Shown here piece by piece: positions 1 to 10,064 of a DNA stretch of 64,000 bases. The stretch comes from Phoronis australis (Eukaryota; Phoronida; Phoronidae). The position numbers and the translations under genes are program-made. The notes beneath the pieces are model-generated. The model was not told the origin of the DNA, did not search any database, and saw only the letters and a list, made by a program, of their open reading frames with translations. Where the stretch lies: contig NMRA01000104.1 in the NCBI GenBank assembly GCA_002633005.1, positions 556,841 to 620,840 of the forward strand, written 5' to 3'. Position 1 is the first letter of the stretch. Each line of letters starts with the position of its first letter.

Positions 1-270
1 TTTCATGTTTGCTTAAGTAATCTGTGGTTACAATAATTGCACTGCGCTTATGCATTTTGCGATTTATAATTATATTGGACATCTTTGTATTTGCAAATGA
101 ACTTCATAGACTTGTATAAGTTTCATAGTGAGTACAATTTTGTTTTATCTAAGTTTCTTTATTACTCTAATCAGACTCATTAAATTTCCAAATGGACAAT
201 TCCGACAAACGGATATAAGCCACGTCCACCATACTTACCACGTGTAACGAATATGGTCCCTGCATATGGT

Positions 271-841
271 GGGCCGTTGAGGGGAAAGTGTCGCCGTAAA
301 ATTACGCTCGTAATTACGAGCGTAAATTAAATTGCAGGATTGTCACCGTAAAATTACGCTCGTAAATTAATAAATTAAATGGGGAAAAGTTTCGCCGTTA
401 AATTGCAAAAGTGTTGCGGTAAAATTACGCCCGTAAATTAAGTGGGGGTAAATGTCGCCGTAAATTACGCTCGTAAAATATCTTAAGAAAGTTCCAAATT
501 TAAACCAATCAGTGATGACCTAACATACACGACTGTTGCTGGGCAGCTCGTTCTTGCACAGTCGCTGACATGACAGCAGCGATTTGATCCGCCGTGATTC
601 AGCGCTCGTATCGTAGACATGAAACCCGCCAGTAAATAAGTATTTCCATGAGCGCGCGATCTTCGATCGTAAAACCCAACGTCATTGGCTAAGAGTTTAA
701 ACTAAATTACGAGCGTAATTTTACGTCGTAAAGAATTAAATTACGCTCGTAATTTTACGGCGTAATTAACGGCGTAAATAACGGCGTAATGTACACAATT
801 ACGCTCGTATTTTTCCGGCGACACTTTCCTCCCAACGGCCC
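271..841. repeat. Terminal-inverted-repeat element rich in TTACGCTCGTAA motifs (MITE-like), first copy
   Basis: The left end reads gggccgttgaggggaaagtg and the right end (830-841 region) is its near-perfect reverse complement, ending in cccaacggcc. The interior is AT-rich and packed with short palindromic words such as ttacgctcgtaa, ttacgagcgtaa and ttacggcgtaa, and there is no coding potential. This is the structure of a non-autonomous DNA element. A clear target-site duplication is not visible; the flanks show only short cat/tat similarity. The right part is seen again at 1079-1553 because of the assembly overlap at the N at 1078. Confidence 0.6.
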
Positions 842-1793
842 ATCATCATACCTGCAGGCACGCTACAACTTCCCGATGACATTTCTTTAAAATTGTTAAT
901 GGCGTGAAGCCACATAGTAACAAAGGGCTTTGGTGTAAGATTTTACCATTATAAACTGTGATATTTCCCCTATTCAAAGTATTTGAATTCATTCATACTA
1001 ACCGGTTGACATCTACCGAGTTGGTTAACTCAGAGCCAGATCGATTCAAAGAGCTAGGTGCCATAGTTGTTAGTATANGTAAATTAACAAATTAAATGGG
1101 GAAAAGTTTCGCCGTTAAATTGCAAAAGTGTTGCGGTAAAATTACGCCCGTAAATTAAATGGGGTAAATGTCGCCGTAAATTACGCTCGTAAAATATCTT
1201 AAGAAAGTTCCAAATTTAAACCAATCAGTGATGACCTGACATACACGACTGTTGCTGGGCAGCTCGTTCTTGCGCAGTCGCTGACATGACAGCAGCGATT
1301 TGATCCGCCGTGATTCAGCGCTCGTATCGTAGACATGAAACCCGCCAGTAAATAAGTATTTCCATGAGCGCGCGATCTTCGATCGTAAAACCCAACGTCA
1401 TTGGCTAAGAGTTTAAACTAAATTACGAGCGTAATTTTACGTCGTAAAGAATTAAATTACGCTCGTAATTTTACGGCGTAATTAACGGCGTAAATAACGG
1501 CGTAATGTACACAATTACGCTCGTATTTTTCCGGCGACACTTTCCTCCCAACGGCCCATCATCATACCTGCAGGCACGCTACAACTTCCCGATGACATTT
1601 CTTTAAAATTGTTAATGGCGTGAAGCCACATAGTAACAAAGGGCTTTGGTGTAAGATTTTACCATTATAAACTGTGATATTTCCCCTATTCAAAGTATTT
1701 GAATTCATTCATACTAACCGGTTGACATCTACCGAGTTGGTTAACTCAGAGCCAGATCGATTCAAAGAGCTAGGTGCCATAGTTGTTAGTATA
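362..1793. repeat. Near-identical direct duplication around the N at 1078 (assembly overlap)
   Basis: Bases 362-1077 recur at 1079-1793 with only a few substitutions and one single-base indel. The single N lies exactly between the two copies. The simplest reading is two overlapping, slightly polymorphic contigs placed end to end without merging. A real tandem duplication is possible but would not explain the N position. The same arrangement recurs at three other N positions in the window. Confidence 0.8.
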
Positions 1794-2742
1794 GTTACTC
1801 AGAGCTCAGGGACTCGATTAGGAACACTGGTTAACTATTGCCTAACACAACTGATAGCGGGGAATTATTAGTTAAACTTTTTGGTAGCCGCAGGTGGTCT
1901 GGGGGAACTCACGACCGTTGGGTCTTAGGTTGGCTGTAAGGTAAGAAAACATTTGTAAAAAAGACCATTCATTTTAGACTTAATATTCTAACGCATACTG
2001 CCGGACGTAAATTCATTTGATTGTGCGAAATCTACCACGTTTTTATATCCCGCAAGCTCCTTTTCATGTTTGTTCTCTGTAAAGCTGTTGTTCTGTACCG
2101 GGGTATCCTAAACTCCTTAAAAATCGTCTTTTTGCTTTTGTTAGCAACGAATGTTTGTAGGCGTGGATAAAATGAAGGACGGTCGTAGTACTTACAATTC
2201 CTCTGCGCCCTGAATGCCTGGCAGCAATACCTTGACTGACAATGACAACATGCTCGAATATTTTTACTACTTTTCCCATACATTAAATCTGCTCAACTGC
2301 ATTACGAGATTTAGTCTATTCTAGCGTCCCAAGCAGTAGACGGAGCAAACCACCCATTTTCACGGTGTCAATTGAGTGACGGATTCAATGCCTTATGAAC
2401 ATGACCTACTTGACATCCGGTGTTTTGAACCAGTTCCTGTCCCTACTAGTCAAAATTTACTAAGCCTTATCATTTCCGAACTCCTGATCATTCACATGCG
2501 TGTGTTCATGCACCGCCGACGAAACACCTTCCCTCGGCGTTCCTCCGGTGTTGGTGCAACCGTTTTGGTAGGGGTGGTTGAGTTTCACCGATATACTCCT
2601 CGGTACAATAGTTACATTTTGTCACAACGGTTTGTCTTTGGGATGCAATATATGTCACTATATACTTGAGGATAACCTCGAGCCTGATTTACATTTCGCA
2701 AGTTCATTCCTCAACAAATTCGTCCTTCATATTGCTTTCTAG
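1794..2742. other. No supported gene; probably holds the intron, and perhaps the 5' exon, of the downstream repeat-domain gene
   Basis: Several short open frames exist on both strands here (2032-2283 minus, 2376-2669 plus), but none shows a recognisable domain. A good 3' splice site (pyrimidine-rich tract then ctttctag) ends at 2742, directly before the four-repeat coding exon. A start-codon exon therefore should lie upstream, but I could not single one out. Confidence 0.4.
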
Positions 2743-4163
2743 ATTGTCGGAGCGAGTGGCACTTGGCGCTGCACGTGAATGAACACGGGACTGTCGAAGA
2801 AGGTTCTAGGGACGACCTCTTGCGAGCCGTGTATGGTGGTGCTAGGATTCGGGTAGTGTTTGAGAACTGGCAGAAGTACGATGTCTTCAACCAGGAAGGC
2901 ACAAGTGTGTCCGTGCATTACGGTCACCTGGTATGTGCACAATTCAAAGATCATCTACTAAACGTGAATCACACATCGTTTGGTGATCCACTTCAAGAGC
3001 GCTATTCACTCGTATGCTCCGATGGTCGTATTGTTCAGGCCCTGGGATCATCATACGGCTCCTATTCAAGTACTACTCTCACTGTTAAATGGTTTGTCAA
3101 ATTTTCTTATAATAGCAAAGAAAATATTGTATCTTACGAACATGATGCCAATGGATATTCGAACGATCAGACAGGTTTGGAAAAACTTAAGGCTGCTGTT
3201 GGAGGCCAAAGAGCCGCGAAACTAACCGCCGTCCTTAGCAATGGCGTCGTCATAGCAATGGATGCATTTGGAAAGGACGAGCTTCTAACTCCATTTGCTA
3301 TTCAACATGACAAAAGGTTTACTGTGATAGAAGAAAATGGTTCCTCAGTTAGAATACAGTTGCCTTTTGTGTGGCAACACCATGTAGTAATGCCGAGTGG
3401 CTACTGTCTGAAATATTCGTATGAAAATGACGGATACGATAAAGCGACAGATAGGTATGGTATGTCTTGGTATGCAGATGAATGCTGGGCATTACGTCTT
3501 TCTGTTGATTCTGATGGCTCTGTTGTAGCGGGCAACTTTTCCAGTGTTTATGAAGCTGTGGTACAAGGAAAGCGAATCTTGGCAAAGGTAAATGAACGAT
3601 TTATTGAGCCAGACTACCTTAAAGTTACAGAGACAAACGTGTTGACTGCACAGCACGTGTCAGTAGAAACCACGATGAAAACTCTCGATTCCACAAAGAA
3701 GGATTGGCAAGCACACGACATATCCTCCAATGGTGAATGCGGGAAGTCACTGAGCAGCACCTTAATCCATGGCTCATTTCCGACGTTAGAGAAAGAAACA
3801 TGTTCTACAATGTGGTTTGAACATTTGTCACCATGGAAAAGTGTTCTTACACACGATGCGTCTGGTACAGTCACGGGTGGCATTGCAGATCGGCTTGTTG
3901 TCGCCATCAGCAAAGGGGCAATGGTCAGGGTTGTGATAGACAGAGGTACTTCACTGCTGGCGCTGAACCTTCATAACGTAGGAGTCACAGTTCGTGATGG
4001 TTTGAAAGTCGTGACAGGATACTCTGTACAAAAAAATAACGTTCGAGTTTTTGTCAGCACACAAGGAACTTTTGAAATGAAAGAAATCTACTGGGGTGCA
4101 CCTACAAGTTCAAAACCTTCATATCATTATCCTAGTAAAATGCAGTGGTTTGTGAACTACTGA
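2743..4163 (+). CDS. Unrecognised protein with four tandem domains of about 115 residues (3' exon, 5' end unresolved)
   Basis: An uninterrupted frame runs from a probable splice acceptor at 2742/2743 to a TGA at 4161-4163. It has no ATG in a convincing start context, so the true start must be in an upstream exon. The product carries four diverged repeats. Each begins with a tryptophan-centred segment, then a (H/D)xxG turn, then a pattern like G-x4-L-x2-A(V/I)-x-G-x3-(V/K)-V. The repeats end at W codons 3090, 3468, 3813 and 4146 in contexts KWFV, SWYA, MWFE and QWFV. Spacings from the first W (2757) are 111, 126, 115 and 111 residues. The fold appears beta-rich with one predicted helix (the L..A(V/I).G stretch). 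I see no transmembrane segment. I cannot name the family; function unknown. There is no intron within the repeats. Confidence 0.7.
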
Positions 4164-7100
4164 TGTATGTGTTGCTGGTGAAGCCAACACAGTGTGTGTC
4201 TCGTACAGCCTGATATAGATTTAAAATATTTAATCATAAATTTTGGCAGCTAATGAAATAATTAAAAGCGATTCATTGCGTTATTTCATTACCAACATTG
4301 CGACTGAAATTATTTTTTTAAACTTATCCGCATTTGTTTTGGTCTATTTTGTCGTATGTTAGAAATTAAACGTTTTTGTGTATTATTGCGTTGGTCCAAA
4401 GATGATATTCAATTTTTATGGCGTTTCTAATTTTCGTTTTGCTTTATACAATTTTTGCTCTTTATCACCCAGGTGGAAAATATTTCACCCGGCAAAAATC
4501 ACTTAAAATGGTGAATGCATAACTGTGGAAAGAAAACGATTAGTTAATCATTGTCTTGGTCACTATTAGAGGGCACTGTCTTGCAAGTGAAGACAACCAA
4601 CTTGGTCAGGTCTTGGAAAACGAAATTCTGGTGCCAGAATAGGCTACGTGTTTAGTTAAGCAAGCAACGTAAATAAAACGTTCATGTACACACTGAATGT
4701 TGACATCAAGCCCTTTCTCCAAAATTACTGTTATTCATGTCAAAAAATATTCTTGTTATAACCAAAAAGTCCATTATGAGAAACTCAACAGAAATTACTC
4801 AGTATGCAGATGACACCTTCGTTTTTGACTGGTTTGGAATTCTCTCTCCAGCTCGTTATAAATGTTCTTGGATACCACGCAAAAATCGCAGGCCAGAGCA
4901 CGTTAGCGAAGTGTTTTCAGTGGACAAAGAGACTAAATTGCATTATTCAAAATGGTTTTCTGCCACTAAAACATAATTCAGTCTGGTCACTAGGTATTTT
5001 TACGGTTTGGTCGTAAAGAATTTGAATTTCTGTCAATACATTTAGTTCTTTTACTTTCAAAACAATCTGTCAACTGCTCGTTTTCTCCCACAACGAATCA
5101 CGTCTCCTTATTTGGTATGGCAAAACATAGTCGTAGCATATTTCATTTATATATGGAAAAAGTGATCTTTGGCCTTTGATGTAAACTAAACAATGGTGAC
5201 TTCGCCTGAAGCTATGCTATACCGTATCGTGCAAATGCACGACCCAGCTCCCAGAAACATCATGTCGGCTGTGTGTGTTAATATCACTTGCAGACAGCCC
5301 CATCAGACTCTGGGCGTGGTCCTGCTGTATAGTTACACCTTGCGTTGAAAGTGCATGCGTGAGCCGTCACGTGTCCTGTGCGTCCAGAAATGAAACCAAA
5401 CGACTCAATTTTGAAGAACGAAAATTGATAGCGCCCAATGCTAGACTATGGAAATTTCAAAAAAAAAACATCAAAGACGACGAATCTTCTTCCCAAGTTA
5501 TTAAAAATGCATTCATCTTGGTTTATAGAATTAATTCTTTTTGATCACGTCTTTATGAATTTAATCCAGTAATCGCTGTTAATGTAATCTTTTTCTGCTA
5601 TTTTGCATCTGGATTAATGTGCTTCGCATTCAAAAAATAATTTGTTTCCGAAAGAATGTCTTTATTTCCATCGGCGTCTTTTCAGAAAATGATACTCTTT
5701 CCCACACTAAAGTAGGTGTTACCTTCAATTAAGATGGAAACCTAAATATTTTGAAAGACAAAAAAGAAGAGCCGACATTACGAGGAAAATGATTGATTAG
5801 ATTAACTCAGACCCAAATTAACTAAAATCTTACGTCTATTTTAGAAACGATTCTGGTATTGTGGCGGAGTGGTTTTTTTCTGTACCACCGAAGATTAAAA
5901 AATGTTTTACATTGTACTTATTATTAATGATATTGATGACCTTGGTATATATCTTAATTCTTCACGCAACAAAGTTTTCAAGCGTTAGTCAAAACCTATT
6001 ACCAGATTTAGTCGTTCAAGGATATCACACCCTCACGCAGCACCTTGCAGATGTGCCTTTTCTCCGAACACCAAAATGTTCCCGGAAACCTCAAGTTTCA
6101 CTGGCAGCAATACGGAATACTAAAATCATTACCACGAGGCCTTTACTTAGGAAAGAAAAGAAATCAAGAATGACTATCAAGAATCATTTTCATGAGTCAT
6201 GGAATTTCTGCGAGATTACTTTTTAATTTATGAAGTCAAGCCAACTCTAGTTAGGGCCTAAACAGACAGCCCTGAATACAAAGAGGGTTCGAGGTCTGTA
6301 GCTGAAAATGTAGGATCTAGTGTCATGCTCTAATTGCACATTAAATATCATCCCTGACACGTCGAACTTGATCACTCGAGGAAATGTATCCGCAGAAATC
6401 AACCTCTTTAAAAGAACTTATTGACGTAGAAGACTCGACGTTTTTCACTCCGCCATTTGCAGTTTTCACCTAGCGGTGAACTCGTGAACTAAGGTATTTA
6501 CGTGGCTCATTAGCAGTAAAATTCGTAAGCATAAGTATTCAGACGATTTGATTTGTCGGCTCAAGCTCACAGATTTTGATCTTATGGTGTCATATTATAA
6601 TTAGCAGTGACCCGAATGTTAGTTAATGCGAATTAGTTAGTTAAAGTGAATGCGTTTAGTTTACGAGTTCACCACTAGGTAAAAAATGCATAAATGAACA
6701 GTAAAATGTCATATCTTCTAATGAATAAGTACTTTTAAATGGCTTTATTTCAATGCGGGTATAATTTATGCCGATAAATTTCTTTGTGAGATCGTAATTC
6801 GGATCTGCAGGTCAATATTTGCAGTGCAATTTATGCAGTTGTGACATGCATGGCACCAGGAAGATATAACCAGATGGCACTAAATTCTACACTGTAAATG
6901 TACGGACTTCCAACGGGGTTGGTTTACCTAGTAGATTCGTCGTTGTTACAAAGAGGAGAAAAGAAGCGGAACAAAGTAGAGATCTATTTAATGTAATTAG
7001 GCCACTGGCTCCTTAAACGGAAATAAATACACTCTACAAGCATGCACAAATGCAAAAAATTGACGTTTGCATGAACAACGATCTTGGTTACATTGGTTAC

Positions 7101-9170
7101 TTAACTCGGAACATCACGTGATCTCATCAAGCGATCAAAAACAACTGGATCATCTATTACAGCAACTGGAATGCCAAATTTTCGTCGATGGTGCACATAC
7201 AAAGGGTATACTAACAAGAAATGACATTCACTCTCAATAACTCTCATCTCTGGGTATAATGGTTCCTTTCTGGGTTAAATATTTGTATTTTAATACATTG
7301 TCATTTATTTGTTATTGTATAGCGATAAAAATGTAAAGAAATCACAGCAAGGACATAATCTCTCTTCTCGTGTAATTCCAAGCTACCATCCTACTTGTAT
7401 CTCAAACATTTTAAGGGTTTAGCGCATTGAAATTGCGTCGTCCTTTTTCTGTGAAGGGCACATATTAAGTTTGAAACAAAAACAAAAAATATAGCTAAGT
7501 AAGACCGTTTAACAATTCCATAAATTTCCTGAAAGAATTGGATTTTGTTGCTAGCACATTGAATAAGTATTTTGCCCCCAAACCGAGAATTTGTTTAGGA
7601 TCTGTGAAAACAATTCGATGGAACTTCAGTTGCTTTTGAGATGATGTATTTGCTAGCGCAGTTGTATCTTACTTTGGCGTGTTCATACTTACCTTAAGTG
7701 TGTTGTACAGATTGCTGTTACTCAATGAATTTTCAGTTGGAGATGGCATAGCTTATATCATTCCGCGTAATGATAATTGGTGTCGCTTTCAGTGAGTAAT
7801 GGCAATGAGTATGAATTTTTCATGACCAGTTACATCATGTTCTCAATTTCTACGTGATGTTGGAAATTAAAATGATTTGCTTCCTGAGCACTGAGACGCA
7901 GCCAGTTTAATTGATAGTACGCATGCAAATTGATTGAAAAGACATTAAACCGTCATGTTTTGACCAAATAATATAGAGAAATCGCAACTGGTACATCACT
8001 AAGACCTTAAAGTTATTTCAAACCTTTTAGTGTCCTTCATTCTAACTCGTATGTCAAAAATAGGCAATGTCAACCAGTGAAAATATACATATTCTGAAAG
8101 AAAAAGTCAAGAGATTATAAAGATATGATTATATTTACATACCACTATCATTATTCCGTTACCATCTTTTTTAAGTCGAAGTTTCATTTATAAGAAAGGT
8201 ACATTCATAGAAAGATAACACCTTGGCGGATTTTACTGAAAGCCTTTTTAAATGAAAAGTTCAAATGTACCTAAAAAAAGCTGTTAGAATTTTTCTATTA
8301 CTTATTTAATTTTGTTTCTATGCCACATTAACCCGCAAAACGTGAGTTATTTTTGTGAAAAACAGCAGTCGTATTCGTCTATCTTACGGTACCCAAAAAC
8401 TATGCGTTTAAAAGGATAGATTTTTTGACATAGGTGAATAAATATCAAATTTGGAAAGTTTTAGTAAAATTCACCGAGCCGTTTTCGAGAACACGTGTTT
8501 CTTAAGTTCAAATTAAGTCGATTTGACCTCGGAGAAATAGTAAACAAATTTCCACGCTGTTAAAGGTGGTTGTAGTAAATATTTTGTCTCGTTACGTGGT
8601 ATATATTTCGCATTTGAAGTCCCTCGAGAATGAAGATAAGGTATTTTGCTAAACATATGTGAAATATTGTAGAAACCGCCAATTTTTGTGAATGAAGTTT
8701 GAGATATCGTTAAATGCAAAAAAGTAATCGCTCTTTATACCGCTCGTCAACAGTTATACGTTGACGTCAGTTTGAAACTGTATGTATTTTATGAATCATG
8801 TATACCCTACTAGTTCCCCTAGAGGTTCACCTGAGCATAAACAGAACCAAACGACGCGATGGAAGTTGTTGCTTTGCTCATAGCGTAGCATTGCAAAGAA
8901 GTTGCCAGTGCTGTATTGGGGCGTAGGCGCACGTAGGCGCAGCCAACCACCTTTTGGCATTAGAACGTAGCGCCTACGCACCGTAAGTGCTCAAGGTGGT
9001 ACGGTGGGCTTTGGGCGCCTACTTACCTCTTAATTTCCCACTACAGCACTGGAAGTTGCCGCTAGGTTTTGAAAGTGTCTCATCGTTTGACAGTTGTCAG
9101 TGATGAAAACTGGTAAAAAAGGTGGAACTATGTGAGTTTTACGTCCAAAAAATTACATTATGCTTGTCTA
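4164..9170. other. Gene-poor AT-rich stretch; nothing firmly supported
   Basis: I see no conserved domain, tRNA-like fold or long open frame. The only frame worth a note is 5845-6226 on the plus strand, listed separately. Otherwise the region shows ordinary AT-rich sequence with short chance frames. Confidence 0.4.
5845..6226 (+). CDS. Possible exon encoding a single-pass membrane segment (doubtful)
   Basis: An open frame follows a plausible acceptor (gtctattttag ending at 5844) and runs to a TAA at 6224-6226. Its translation has a basic stretch (PPKIKKC), then about 20 hydrophobic residues, then a polar tail, the order typical of a type II membrane protein's signal anchor. There is no conserved luminal domain, no convincing ATG and no partner exon that I could identify. 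It may well be a chance frame in AT-rich DNA. Confidence 0.15.
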
Positions 9171-9612
9171 TCAAGCTTGTAAAACGACGAGCATAAAAAC
9201 GGCAAGCGCAACGCGACGAGCGTACAAAGATGAGCGTAAAACCACGACGAGCGTAACGCGACGAGTGTAACACAATTGTAAAACGACGAGCGTAAATATT
9301 TCGAGCGTTAAAGTTATTTAGGGCCTTACATCAATTGTGCATTTAGCTAAATCTCTGAAACACTACAGAACTTAACCCTGCGAAAATGTATATTTTATGA
9401 AAGTACAAACTTTGCAGAATTTCTAACACCGTTTCTGAAAGCAATCCATAGTATCTGAACGTTTCCTACTGAATCCAATCAGCCATTTCTGAGATATGAT
9501 GTTCCTAGAGTGGCTAATTTTCTAGGGTCCTACACTGTCTTAACAGATCACCAAAATGCACGCCGACGGTATTCTACGCTCGTGAATTACGCGCGTAATT
9601 TAGGAGCGAGAT
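9171..9612. repeat. Degenerate cluster of ACGAGCGTAA words
   Basis: Between about 9180 and 9310 the word gacgagcgtaa and variants occur repeatedly (for example aaaacgacgagcgt, cgcgacgagtgtaa). A second small cluster (acgctcgtgaattacgcgcg) lies near 9575-9600. The same words fill the element at 271-841, so this may be a decayed relative or a shared motif. There is no terminal inverted repeat that I can define. Confidence 0.4.
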
Positions 9613-10064
9613 TTACGGGCAACGTTTTTCACCCAACCATCCTTCAATGCTTTGGACAAGCTAATCGACGGTTGTGTGAAGCGTCTCCCATCTTGAATTA
9701 TCAAGTATTATTGTGGCGGAGGTTCTCCTATTTGTATATTACCACTGAGTGACAAATGATCAGTTGTGACGTTCTTCGATTACAGTTTTCCGGTGAAAAG
9801 TAACGATGTAACTATTTTATGATTACTGCCCTAGGTGTTGCTCTTGTGTCCACAATGATAGAAAGGGAACAAACGTAGGCTTAACACTAGCCAGTCGGCA
9901 CCGCCTCTGGTAAATCCGATCCACAATGACATATAAGTACGTGAGACGCGTTCCGCTTAACACCCATCCTGCTGGGATTTGCGCGTATCACGAAATCAAC
10001 TGCTCTGAGGCGGGCAGGGAATATCTTTTCTTGTTTTCGAACGGCACCTAGGTGCTGTTTTTTG

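Noticed and set aside
2032-2283. Overlapping minus-strand frames of 71-83 residues
   Set aside because: There is no recognisable domain, the frames compete with one another, and no splice context supports them.
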